A DNA stretch of 64,000 bases from Dipteronia dyeriana (lineage: Eukaryota; Streptophyta; Magnoliopsida; Sapindales; Sapindaceae): NCBI GenBank assembly GCA_032871835.1, contig CM065297.1, forward strand, positions 92,587,052 through 92,651,051, written 5' to 3'. Made by a program: the position numbers and the translations under genes. Shown one piece after another: positions 10,226-20,373 of the stretch. The notes below the pieces were generated by a model. The model searched no databases. It was given only the letters and a program-made list of their open reading frames with translations, and was not told the origin of the DNA. Position 1 is the first letter of the stretch, and every line of letters begins with the position of its first letter.

Positions 10226-11184
10226 CTCTTCAAATCCTTTTTCGTTGGAAAAAATTGACCTTTATATATCATGCTTGTAGGTTCATCTTCAACCAAGTTC
10301 CTGCTTCCATCAATACCAAACGAGTATGATTCTGCTCCTGGAATAACCCATGTTGTGGCATTATTAGAATCATCTGGAGTTACATTAGCCCTCCCCTCGG
10401 AGGTCCCAGCTATATCTGGTGCACTGGAACTAAATCTGTGTACATGTCTTACATGTCTGACACATCTTTCCGCTTCGTCAGGTTCTTCTTCATCCTGATT
10501 ATCCTCTACATTTTCTACAGAATTGAAATTTCCCTCATTATCCACCTCATGATTCACCCCAACATTCAGTGCTGTATTCTGCTCATTGTTGATGTCATTG
10601 TAGATCTCATTGTATTGGTAGTTGTGCTGTCTACCATTCATCTCAATTTGACAACCAAATACATCGTCGAATTGAGGTCCTGGTATATTATCATGGGCGG
10701 CTACTTCCGGTGGGACAGCACATATGTTTTCCCTACCATCAATCCCACTTCTTTCTGTGAACAACTGGTTGCTTCCGCCTGATGATCGAAATTGTTGGGT
10801 GTTATCACGATCAGATATATCTTCACCAATGACACATCCTACTGGCCTTTCGATTAGACTAACACATACTTGGGGGATCATCCTATCTTCCCCTAACATA
10901 AAATGAACATCATCATTATTTCTTATAAATGTACTACATGTAGTCCCAGGAACAATTGATAGAGACTGTAGATCAGCACTGTATTTGTTTTCATCAAACT
11001 TCACAATGGTTTGCACGATCGACACCAGATCGTCGTAACTCAAATTCTTTGACACACACAAACCTTGGTTATCGGAACCTAAATGCCTCTGATTTTCGTC
11101 GGGTAATTGCTCCTATCCACCGTTGTAAGATATGACTATTCTCACCCTATCCATTGTCCTGTCAAAACCATCATCAAAAACCAT
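10226..11184 (-). pseudogene. MULE transposase, N-terminal region
   Basis: A long open frame (11061-10180) begins after MDRVRIVISYNGG at ATG 11154 and a TAG at 11115-11113, which probably replaced TGG. An earlier in-frame ATG lies at 11184, but a splice acceptor TTTTGACAG ending at 11159 makes 11154 the likelier start. The N-terminus looks like the PB1-like region often found at the start of plant MULE transposases. It is followed by an acidic, Asn/Glu-rich spacer and SFGIDGSRN. No catalytic function is expected here. Confidence 0.65.
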
Positions 11185-11273
11185 TATTAAGAAATAAATA
11201 TTTAATATTAAATTTACAATTATAAAGGATTAAACAAAAATCAAAAGTGTAAGAGATGAACCTTTTTTTGTAC

Positions 11274-11700
11274 ATGATCGAGCTATTTTTGTACATGATC
11301 GAGCTTTTTCTAACGGGATCGAGCTATTTTTGTTCAAGACCGAGCTCTATTTGTACATCATCGAGCTTTTTTTCATATGGCTCGAGCTTTTTTCAAATAT
11401 GGCTCGACCTTTTTATTTTAGTGATTGAGCTTTTTTGTGAGGAATCGAATTTTTTTTTGTGTGGGATCGAGCTTTTTTTGCGAGGGATCGAGCTATTTTT
11501 GTGAGGGATCGAGATTTTTTTGTCAAGGATCGAGTTTTTTTTTAGGGATCGAGCTTTTTTTCTGATGGATCGAGCTTTTTTTTTACGTATCCAGTATCTA
11601 TTTTTTGGATCGAGCATTTATTTTATGGATCGAGTTTTTTTATAATTTGATCGAGCTTTTTTTCAAATATTTTGAGCTTTTTTTAAATGCTTTCCAGCTT
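11274..11700 (+). repeat. Right GATCGAGC minisatellite, upstream of the transposase gene
   Basis: About 20 diverged units of the same GATCGAGCTTTTTT motif as in the left array, in the same strand orientation, fill about 425 bp. Relative to the minus-strand transposase gene the array lies just 5' of the likely acceptor at 11159, again the place of a leader intron. Short ORFs in it are repeat artefacts. Confidence 0.85.
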
Positions 11701-12045
11701 TTATGTCCAAGATTTTAAACTTGTTTGTACCATTACAACTCAACTCACCCAAATATATATACAAAAAAATATGCATACATGTTCATTCATTATTTTTTAA
11801 AAGTTTACAACTCTCAGACATAAACATAAAAAAATTGAGACAACATGTTCATAAATGTTCATACAGTGTTATACCACACAGAAATACAAGAAAAAATGGA
11901 AATGAAAATCAGAAATATTAATTTATCTTCTTGTGCAATATCTGGAATGGAGCTCGTTTTCTGAAAAAAAAAAATGGAGTAGTTGATTGATTTTCAGACA
12001 ACTTTTTTGGACGACACCTTTTAAAGAATAAAAAATCAATTATTT

Positions 12046-12105
12046 AGGGGTAATTTCGGTAACTCACCATAATAGGTGTCTTTTAAACTTAACTTATTAT
12101 AACAG
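12046..12105 (-). repeat. Right terminal inverted repeat of the Ulp1-MULE
   Basis: It contains the complement of GTTTAAAAGACACC at 12075-12088 and GGGGTAATTTC at 12048-12058, mirroring the left end. A second, shorter copy (GACACCTTTTAAAG) sits inside at about 12015-12029. The stretch 11701-12045 between this and the minisatellite has no feature I recognise. Confidence 0.65.
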
Positions 12106-12235
12106 TGACATCACTGCAACGGACCAAAAAAAAGGTGACATTCCTCACCATTTCCACTTCAATGAAATGTACTTATGAATACATTTTGAAATATTTTCAA
12201 GCACTAAAACTATTTTTTTCGATTTTATTAAATAT

Positions 12236-12560
12236 CACTACAAGAAAAGTAGGTTTTTATCACAGGTTTTTTTTTTACCGTGATCAAGTGATATTGTTTT
12301 TTTTTAAAATCATCATATACTTATGACGCATTTTAAAACTGTCATCAAAGTATCATGTTTCCTGCGTAATAGAATCACATTATTTATTAACCGTCTTCAA
12401 GTAATCACACATTTTTTAAATCGTGATCAAGTTATTGTATGTTTTTTAATCTTAATGAAGTTATTAAGAATTTTATTAACCGTGATTAAATTATCACATG
12501 TTTTATTCCGTAATCTAGTTATCACACTATATTATTAGTGTGATAAAGAAAGAAAATCGT
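12236..12560 (+). mobile_element. Lone CACTA (En/Spm) terminus with subterminal repeats
   Basis: CACTACAAGAAAA begins at 12236, the canonical end of plant CACTA elements. It is followed by at least six degenerate copies of CCGTGATCAAGTTATCACA at about 35-45 bp spacing, as in transposase-binding subterminal regions. I found no inverted partner end downstream, so it is a truncated or solo end. Confidence 0.7.
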
Positions 12561-13017
12561 TTTTTATTTATAATTACACTATAATTTTAAATTCGTAATC
12601 TCACAAATTTGTGTTGCACAACAATTTATGAAACAAAAAAAATTAACAGAGTATAAGTGGTCATGCAATCTCTTTCTTCAAGTGATAAAAAATAATTGAT
12701 GCTTTTTTTCATATTTAAATATATCATTATTATATATAATTGATAAGTTATTTTGGTTTTTAATTTGTATTAATTGCTTTTTTTAATAACAAATTATTTT
12801 ATTTGGTCGAACTTTACATATGAGTCAAAGAAATCAGTTGACACAAGTTAATATAACAGGGTTGTCCACACCTTATCTTTTGCATGTATTATAAAAGATA
12901 ACTTTATTCTCTGCCCCACTTTCTTACCCCAGCCGCACTCTCCCATCTTTCAAATTTTATTTATTTTTAATTTTTTATTTTTTATTTTTGTTCCCAGCTC
13001 TCACCGATATTCTTCGA
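12561..13017. other. Unassigned AT-rich DNA
   Basis: No ORF, repeat or element end was recognised here. Confidence 0.5.
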
Positions 13018-13415
13018 TTAAAAATGAGTTAATATCATCCGAGTTAAATAGGTTTGTCTTTTCAATAAAGTTTGAAAAGACTTTTAAAAAGTATATCAAA
13101 TAAATTCATTTATTAGTCAACGATAATATTTAAAAAGATATTTTTATCTTTAAACCAACAACATGTCAAGTGTTACGAAAATAGAAATAAAAAAATCAAT
13201 TATATATATAAAGGAAATAGTTTATATATCACAAAAAATATATATATTTTTTAATATTTATATAAATTATAAAAAAATCTAAAAAAATACAATTTTTTTT
13301 TTGTAAATATTTATATATTTAAAAATAAAATGTTTTAAATCTCCACCATCCAAATCTAAGACGGATGGTGGATATTTATTTATTTAAAAAATATGTTAAA
13401 ATTGAAATTTTTAAA

Positions 13416-14055
13416 AAACAAATATATATTATTAAATTAAATAAAAAAATGTTTTAAAAGAGTTAAATAATAAATAAATAAAAATTAATTTAAAATTGGT
13501 TAAACAAAAATGAAAATCAGAATTTCATTATAAAGAAAATGAAAAAATATATAGTGAAAGAAAAAAAAACATATCAGAAAAACCTTTAAAATAAATCATA
13601 TTAATCAATAATTAGAAAACAAATGGATGTTGATTGGATTACATCCAATTTGAAAATAAGTTCATCTTTAAATCTGAAAACTAGAAACTTTATCTTATTC
13701 ACAATTCAATAAAAAATAAAAAACAAATATATATTATTAAATTAAATAAAAAAATGTTTTAAAAGAGTTAAATAATAAATAAATAAAAATTAATTTAAAA
13801 TTGGTTAAACAAAAATGAAAATCAGAATTTCATTATAAAGAAAATGAAAAAATATATAGTGAAAGAAAAAAAAACATATCAGAAAAACCTTTAAAATAAA
13901 TCATATTAATCAATAATTAGAAAACAAATGGATGTTGATTGGATTACATCCAATTTGAAAATGAGTTCATCTTTAAATATGGTAACTGGAAACTTCATCA
14001 CAACTGGAAATCTGGAAACTTCATCTTATTCACAATTCAATGAAAAATAAAAAAG
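13416..14055. repeat. About 305-bp direct tandem duplication inside the TIR element
   Basis: The segment starting AAACAAATATATATT at 13416 recurs at 13721 with only a few differences over about 270 bp. The second copy carries a short extra stretch (near 13979-14020) before both end in TTATTCACAATTCAAT. Confidence 0.85.
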
Positions 14056-14179
14056 AGATGGATATAATAAATAAAATTAATATATATATATTAATTTTAT
14101 TTAAATATATATATATAACAACATCAGTTTATCCAGATTTTTTTTTACAATCACTTTTTTTTTTAGAATTACCATCATC

Positions 14180-14880
14180 TCCAGATTCTTAAATTTTTGA
14201 CAGGAAATCATCTCCAAATTCAATACGGTGGAGATAATCAAGAAAAAAAAAATCAACAATCATTAACATCAAGTCATCAACCACCAAACCCAGAACACAC
14301 CATCATTAACATCAACGTCAAACCCAACATAGATCATAGAACATTAGAGGCAAAAAACCCTAACCCCCAAATCCTATCTCTAGAATCAGTACCCACACCA
14401 TAAATCTCCCGAAATCAGTACCCACACCATTAATGGTAAAAACCCTAACCCCCAAATCCAACCACCACTTAACCCTCCCACCACCAACGACGATCTCCTC
14501 TCAACATAGGAGATCGAAGCTCAAATCAAAGCCGATAGTCAACTAAAACACAAACCAAACCTACCACTACCCCTTACCCTCCCACCGTCGAAACCAAACA
14601 CAACACACAAACACCTAACACAAATAGAATAGAAAGAGAAGAGAAACATTGAAGAAGAGAGAGTGTGACCCCTTTTTGCAACGGCTGTGAACTCCATTTT
14701 GTGTCAATCACCGTTAACAGGGAGCTCCAGAAGAGAGATGGGTCTGAGAGGGAGAGTTTGGTGGTGTTGTCGATGATGGTAGAAGAGAGAAATTTAGTTT
14801 TTTTTTTAAAGAAAGAAAAAGTTACATTTTTTTTCTTAATTTTAACCACCAATTTTCCGTTGGACTTGGTGGTATGATGA
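14180..14880. other. Higher-GC insert, possible captured gene 5' region
   Basis: This block is richer in C/CA and GAGA motifs than its surroundings and looks like a plant 5' untranslated region, with AAACCCTAACCCCCAAATCC occurring twice (near 14356 and 14437). Two short ORFs on opposite strands (68 and 92 codons) have no recognisable domain. If captured by the surrounding TIR element it would be a Pack-type transposon; that is inference only. Confidence 0.3.
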
Positions 14881-15368
14881 TGACATGGGATTTTTTTAAC
14901 AAAACTTTTTTTTACAATTATATTATTGTATTAATTTTTCATTTTTTAAAATTTTAATATTTTGTTAAATTATAAACTTTTTAATTAAAGTGGAGGGTAA
15001 GATGGTCAATTTATATGTTTTGTCACGTTTGACCATTAAAAATAAGTCAGATGAATCTATTTGATATACTTTTAAAAAGTCAGGGAAAACTTTGCCAAAA
15101 AATTAAACTCGTTTAAATAATTGATCTTTCAGCATAACATAGAGACCCAGATGATATTAACCCCTTAAAAATATATAAAAAAAAAAAAAAAATTATTCCG
15201 GTGACCATCAATTTGAGTCACAACTATCAGAATAGCCTTTAGATATCACATTTCATCCAATGAGTAGCATTTTGATAAATAAGGGGATGATATTAATTTA
15301 TTTTAGATTTTTTTTTGTTTTTTTAAACGAATAATTATATTTAGTATGTATATACATATAACATATCT

Positions 15369-15370
<2 letters not shown>

Positions 15371-15440
<70 letters not shown>
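15371..15440. repeat. (CA)n(TA)n compound microsatellite
   Basis: About 30 bp of CA repeats are followed by about 40 bp of TA repeats in the left arm of the foldback element. Confidence 0.95.
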
Positions 15441-15445
<5 letters not shown>

Positions 15446-15567
15446 CTCTTTTGAGAAAATTAAGATTACAAAATCTAAAAATTCTAAAAAATATATTTGA
15501 GATAAGTTGAAATTAAGATTATAAAATCTAAAAATTCTAAAAAATATATTTGAGATAAGTTGAAAAG

Positions 15568-15569
15568 AA

Positions 15570-15648
<79 letters not shown>
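15568..15648. repeat. (TA)n(TG)n compound microsatellite
   Basis: A short TA run is followed by about 65 bp of TG repeats in the right arm, complementary to the left-arm CA/TA tract. Confidence 0.95.
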
Positions 15649-15649
<1 letters not shown>

Positions 15650-15890
15650 TACGTATATACACACTAAATATAATTATTTGCTTCAAAAAACAATTTTCAA
15701 AAAAATATCTAAATTAAATTAATATCATCCCTTTATTTACCAAAATGTCACTCATTTGATGGAATTGAATGAAATGATCATTAGTGTAACAATGTTCGCT
15801 AAAAATGGTCATTTTAAAACCAATTCTCTTTCTAACGGTTATTTTGATAGTGGTGACCTAAATTGATAGTCACTATGGTAATTATCCTTT

Positions 15891-16174
15891 TATTTAATTA
15901 CAATAATTAGATAAGAAATGAAAAATAGGCAATTTATTTTCCATTTCTTATGTAAAGAGATCAACCAAATATACTTGATAGAACATGACTCAATTTCTTA
16001 TGAGTGAGTTTTCTGACTTGACTGTTGGAGAATAATCACTGGGAAATTTGGTTATCTCATGACTTCTCTTTCTTTTACAGGAGGAGATTATATAGGGATT
16101 CTTTCAGAAAATCGGCTTGGAATTCCTCATAATAAATAACATGAAATTTGTCCAATTCCAAATAAAAAATATTT
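15891..16174. other. Unassigned DNA
   Basis: Nothing recognisable lies between the foldback element and the CCAGA preceding the copia LTR. Confidence 0.5.
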
Positions 16175-16179
16175 CCAGA

Positions 16180-16851
16180 TATTGATTATTATTACGATTA
16201 ATAGTAAACATGTAATCAAAAAAATAAAGTATTCGAATTAACACCTTTCATCGTCGAGAAATTCGTATCATGCGGCGGAAGCGGGATAATGAGCGGGTTT
16301 TATCACTGGGTATAAGAATGATCATAGATTCTGAAATCCATAAAGTTCCCTCAATTCACTATGCAATTTGTTGTCATCGAAAAGACCAGCAAAAGCAAAA
16401 CTAAAGAACCGCAGACTTTATCTATATCACTCTCTGATATTGTACGCTTTGATAAACTCAGATGAGATAAATAATCAATAGCACACTCTGCTATTTATAG
16501 GGCCTAGACTTCTATCTGGATGGATTCTGCTATTTAAATTTAAATAATATTTAAATTTAAATAATATTTAAATTTAATATCTTATTTATCAATTTAACCC
16601 TTTATCTTATCAGTTTGAATTTAACCCAATTATCACTACCTCTGATAATTTAAATTCAAATTATCAGGTGGTTTAATCCATATCAGTAATTTTCAATTAA
16701 TCAACTAATATAACCACTTCGACGTACTCCCACTCACACAAGTGCAACAATACAAACTTTACATAGTCATGTTTTTCAAACTTTTGGGTCTAATCACAGA
16801 TCGTTCATACAAGCAAACGTATAGTGTGACCGATGAACAATTTTTCTAACT
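16180..16851 (-). repeat. 3' LTR of the split copia element
   Basis: Read on the minus strand it starts near GTTAGAAAAATTG (16851) and ends in AATAATCAAT (16180). It is homologous to 35919-36328 over its whole length except for about 130 bp near 16405-16530 and about 110 bp near 16711-16826, which the other copy lacks. It contains a TATA-like CCCTATAAATAG (minus strand, 16503-16491) with a leader-like CT/AG-mixed region downstream, as in U3-R. The terminal dinucleotides have mutated (TA instead of TG at 16180). Confidence 0.7.
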
Positions 16852-16870
16852 GTATTGGAGGATGTAATTT

Positions 16871-18627
16871 TGTAAGGTCCATGTCATTCAGTCCCAATTG
16901 AGAGGCCCAAATTGAAAAAAAAAAGGATAAACGTGAAATGAAAAGCCATCGGGTGAGTAAGCCACCATAGTCTGTATAGTTGACAGACAACTGTGAGCTT
17001 AGTTAACTAGCTCACAACTTCAGCTGTGTCTTTCCATACGTATATATATTGGAGGATAAACATTATGAGAGCTAGAAAGTAGTAGAATCGAGCGGAAGAA
17101 AGGAATGAGAAAGAAGAAAAAGGAAGAGAAGTCAGTGGAGCTCTCTTGTGATACTGTAGATTTTCAGTTGATTCTTTGAGTTCCAGTTTCTAATTGGATT
17201 TTGTATAATTTTCAGGGAAAGAAGACGAAGTAGGGGAACCTAGCATACTTGGTTTGAATTAAGGTTGACATCTAAGTTGTGAGTGAATTAAGTTTTCAGT
17301 TTTATTTTTAACTCAAAGGTTTCCAGTTTTATGCTTAAGATTAATTGTTGCAAATCATTTAAGCGTTTTATATATTTTATGATTTATGGTGATTATACAG
17401 AGAACTGAGTATGTTTTATGCTTATATTAACACTCTGAAATATTAGCTATTACTTTTATAAATATCCAGAAGAGATTATGATTTTTACAAAAGCACCATG
17501 TCTGTACCCTTCCCCAGTTATGATTATTGTTGGCTTTTGAGGCCATTCTACACATGTGTATGTCAGATAAGTCGCTCTGCACGTGTATGACCAGATGTAA
17601 AAGAGTATTGAGTCGCTCTGCACGTGTATGACCAGAATTTATTCCCGACTCTGAGTTTGTACGAAGAAATTCGACTTACGTATTGAAGATATCCCTGGGT
17701 ACTAATTTTGTACAGATTAAGATTTTATAAATTATCTTATTCTTGTTCAGAAAATAGATGCATTCAGTTATTAAGTACGAAAGTATATATTATCTTTTAC
17801 TATGGAAATCTTTTGACATGATGAAATGATATAGTATATATTACTGGATGCATATTAAAAAGTTGTTTAGAAATGTTTTTAAAAGTTTTCACTCACTCAC
17901 TAGGCCTTAGCGCTCATTCTTTTACTTTAAAAATATTTTTTCAGGTAGCTGCTCGGTTGTGCGGACTCAGAAGTTTTGAGGTGGGCCACTCGATGACATC
18001 ATAAAGCATAAAAATCTTTCATTTTAATTTTCATGTACATATTTAGAGATGTGTGTTCGGCATGGTCGGCATGGTCGGGATGGTAGGCATGGTCGGCATG
18101 GTCGGGCATGGTCGGGCATGGTCGGATTTCTACTCGGCCTGTTCAGCCTACTCGGCCTACTAGGCCTATTCGGCGCGTTCGGCCCACTCGGCCCACTTGG
18201 CCTATTCGGCCTACTCGACCCACTCGGCCTATTCGGCCTACTCGACCCACTCGGCCTATTCAGCCTACTCGGCTTACTCGGTCGTGGTCAGTTTCTTGTT
18301 CGGTCGTGGTCAGTTTCTTACTCAGCCTGGTCGGTTTTCTGGTCGGGCTTTCGACAGGTTAGTTTTTAAAGGTGGTAGGTTTTTGGTCCGATCGGTCATT
18401 TTTTTGGACAACTTTTTGTAATGAACGAAAATGGCAAAAAAGGACTTACAGTTATATACATTTTGTACTCTCCAATTTTTTCAATATTTTCCTTATATTC
18501 TTTTTAAGTTTAAAAGCAAGTATTTTCTATGGAAATTTTAGTCGAAATTTCTTTTATCATGCTAGTAAAAGTACAACCCACAGGGCCTCCCTCGAACTCA
18601 AGAGAGGAGTCGGGGTGGGTCCTGACA
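16871..18627 (+). repeat. 5' LTR of the gypsy element
   Basis: It runs from TGTAAGG to CCTGACA, 1757 bp. It holds a TATATATTGG candidate TATA box near 17041, a 35-bp direct repeat around GTCGCTCTGCACGTGTATGA (17569-17640), and near the 3' end a GGTCGGCAT/CCTACTCGG minisatellite (18056-18300). Confidence 0.9.
18056..18300 (+). repeat. LTR minisatellite (CATGGTCGG, then CCTACTCGG-type units)
   Basis: Units of 9-12 bp, first ATGGTCGGC then CCTATTCGG/CCCACTCGG, form a GC-rich island in both LTRs (a shorter version at about 24620-24780). Open frames rich in Gly-Leu-Phe or Thr-Arg-Pro across it are repeat artefacts. Confidence 0.85.
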
Positions 18628-18630
18628 ACT

Positions 18631-18642
18631 TGGTATCATAGC
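18631..18642 (+). other. Primer binding site of the gypsy element
   Basis: TGGTATCATAGC, three bases after the LTR end, differs by one base from the common plant initiator Met-tRNA site TGGTATCAGAGC. Confidence 0.85.
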
Positions 18643-18727
18643 ACAATTTATAATTCCTTGACCACAGAATAATTGTTTGCATTTAGTTTCATGCATTTAA
18701 GCATAACTTTGATTTTGTAATAGCATC

Positions 18728-20000
18728 ATGCGTCGAGTTGGTTGCCCATGCATGAGACCGATAGCTGACCTAGGAGAGAGGAGTGGTAACCAAGGTGAAA
18801 ATGAGGGAGAATCACACCCTCACCCACCTATAGCTCAACCTCAAGTGCCAGAACCAAGGGAGGAACCAATGGATAGAATTACAGAACTGTTGACTGCCAT
18901 GGTTCAGTACCAAATGCAAGTACCAGAGAATTCTATTGAGCGTGCACGTAAGTTGGGAGCTACGAATTTTGATAGAACTGGAGATCCAGATAGTGCTAGT
19001 TCTTGGTTGAATGAACTGGAACGTGTATTTGAAGTTATGAGGTGCACAAATGAACAAAAGGTCTCTTTTGCTACGTTTTTGCTAAAGGAAAAAGCATATG
19101 ATTGGTAGGCCTCAGTTCAACGAAGAACTCCTGAAGGAATTACTTTGGAGGATTTTAAGAAGTAGTTTAATGATCGTTATTATCCCCGTTTCTATCAAGA
19201 TTTGAAAAGAGCTGAATTTTTCAGACTAGTACAGGGATCTATGACAGTACAAGAGTATGAGAAGAAGTTTACAAAACTTTCGAGGGTTGCTCCGTATATA
19301 GTAGCTGATGAAGAAAATAAGGGCAGAAAATTTGAAGATGGACTTAGATCAGAAATCAAGACAATAGTGACTACTTCTGGGCATGTTGAGTTCGGTAAGT
19401 TGTTTAAACCTGCATTGAGAGTGGAGAGAGGCCTTAGTGACTCTCACAGGTTTGAACAACAGAAACAAAAGCGCAGTAACTGGTCAGTAGGGGGCTCTTA
19501 TAGCAAAATGCCTAGGGCAGCAGGCAGTTTTTCAGGTCAGACTAGTAAATATCAACAGAGTCGTGGACTTGGTTCTAGCCAAGCATCAGTCCAACAACCA
19601 AAGGGTAGTCGTCAACAGAGTGTTAGTATGGGTAGAGGTAGGCATCCTCAATGTCAAACATGTGGGAAACACCATGATGGTGAGTGTTATTTGGGGAGAT
19701 CAGGTTGTTATCAATGTGGGCAGGCTGGACATTTAAAAAGAGATTGTCCTGAGTTAGTCCAGGGAGGCAATGAAGAAAGAAAGATAGGTTTTCAACCAAT
19801 GCAAATTGGCGCTAGTCAGATTCAAGGACAAAGAAGATCCCGAGCAGGAGGATCTATAACTACAGGGAAAACCCAAGCTAGTACGACAAGGGTTGAAGGC
19901 AATCAACAGAGAGGTCAGTCGGGTAGACCTCGTACTCAAGCAAGAGTTTTTGTTATGACTCAGCAAGATGCCGAGACCACTCCAGATGTCGTTACAGGTA
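18728..20000 (+). pseudogene. Gypsy gag
   Basis: ATG 18728 opens a frame with a retrotransposon gag core (ATNFDRTGDPDSASSWLNEL, then ERVFEVMRCTNEQKVSFATF, then FFRLVQGSMTVQEYEKKFTK) and one CCHC zinc knuckle, CYQCGQAGHLKRDC, at 19706-19747, preceded by a CQTCGKHHDGEC half-knuckle. Gag assembles the virus-like particle and binds RNA. TAG at 19106-19108 after AYDW and another near 19165 after DFKK interrupt the same frame; both sit where Trp is usual, so TGG to TAG is likely. The frame continues into protease without a gag stop, as in many plant gypsy elements. Confidence 0.85.
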
Positions 20001-20370
20001 TGTTAACAATTTTTTGCCACAATGCTTATGTTCTCATTGATCATGGATCTACTCATTCCTTTATATCTTGATCTTTTATGGTATATGCTGATGTAGAATT
20101 AAGACCCCTAAATTCTAGTATGGTAGTGGCTACACCTACTGGTGAATCTTTATTGGCTGAGAATGTATATAGGAACAGTAAGGTCATAGTCGGTAAACAT
20201 GAGATACATGTTGATTTGATTTCGCTTGATATACGTGATTTTGATGTTAATTTGGGAATGGATTGGCTGGCTACACACCATGCTACAGTAGACTGTTTTT
20301 GAAAAGAGGTAAAATTTACACTTCAAGGAGAGTCGGGTGTTATTTTCTGTGGTGAACGTCGGATTCTTCC
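20001..20370 (+). pseudogene. Gypsy aspartic protease region
   Basis: VLIDHGSTHSFIS at about 20032-20070 is the aspartic protease active-site motif, with the catalytic Asp in IDHGST where D-x-G-S/T is usual. A TGA follows at about 20071, then the frame goes on through VVATPTGESLL and DFDVNLGMDWLATHHATVDC to another TGA at 20300-20302. After about 20370 the reading moves from frame 2 to frame 1. Confidence 0.8.
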
Positions 20371-20373
20371 TTA

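Larger units (their letters stand above)
3428..12105. mobile_element. Mutator-like element with Ulp1-protease gene (KI-MULE/Kaonashi type)
   Basis: An 8.7-kb element holds two convergent genes: DUF1985-Ulp1 protease on the plus strand (4777-8203) and a MULE transposase on the minus strand (11184-8384). The outer ends share a 14-bp perfect inverted match, GTTTAAAAGACACC at 3447-3460 and its complement at 12075-12088, inside imperfect 50-60 bp terminal repeats. Each end also carries a minisatellite built on GATCGAGC plus T-runs. Co-residence of a Ulp-like gene and a MULE transposase is known from plant KI-MULEs. Both genes contain stops and frameshifts, so the copy looks non-autonomous now. I could not find a convincing 9-bp target duplication, so the exact edges are uncertain by some 20 bp. 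Confidence 0.8.
13026..15164. mobile_element. Non-autonomous TIR element with 8-bp target duplication
   Basis: TTAAAAAT at 13018-13025 and 15165-15172 flanks a 2139-bp unit. Its ends match in inverted orientation: GTTAATATCATC just inside both ends, and again about 60-95 bp in, AAAGTATATCAAATA with ATTCAT. An 8-9 bp duplication with long imperfect TIRs suggests a MULE or hAT derivative; MULE is favoured by the TIR length. It has no transposase. It holds a 305-bp internal duplication and a less AT-rich block at 14180-14880. Confidence 0.7.
15191..15890. mobile_element. Foldback element with microsatellite arms
   Basis: The two halves are inverted copies. GGTGACCATCAATTT near 15200 pairs with AAATTGATAG/GGTCACC near 15860. 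GGGGATGATATTAATTTA near 15283 pairs with TAATATCATCCC near 15720. TAAATATAATTATTTG near 15665 pairs with CAAATAATTATATT-like sequence near 15330. The inner arms are (CA)n(TA)n at about 15371-15440 and (TA)n(TG)n at about 15570-15648, complementary to each other. The central loop is a 2 x about 58-bp duplication of AAATCTAAAAATTCTAAAAA. The whole 700 bp could form one long hairpin. No coding capacity. Confidence 0.75.

Noticed and set aside
9158..10906. Plus-strand ORFs of 60-114 codons opposite the transposase
   Set aside because: Shadows of the minus-strand transposase frames; no domain.
3421..12110. 9-bp target duplication for the Ulp1-MULE
   Set aside because: No matching 8-10 bp pair could be found at any plausible edge; ATCAC occurs on both sides but is too short.
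14197..14403. 68-codon ORF as a host gene
   Set aside because: Asn/Pro-rich, short, no domain, within a TIR element; more like leader sequence.
15341..15664. 107-codon minus-strand ORF with poly(Thr-His) and poly(Cys-Val)
   Set aside because: Pure microsatellite translation.
16180..16851. Solo LTR call for this repeat
   Set aside because: The shared CCAGA flank with 35919-36328 and the copia remnants between make a split full element more likely.
18049..18421. Gly/Leu/Phe-rich and Thr/Arg/Pro-rich ORFs
   Set aside because: Products of the GC-rich LTR minisatellite in three frames; the same appears in the other LTR at 24611-24931.
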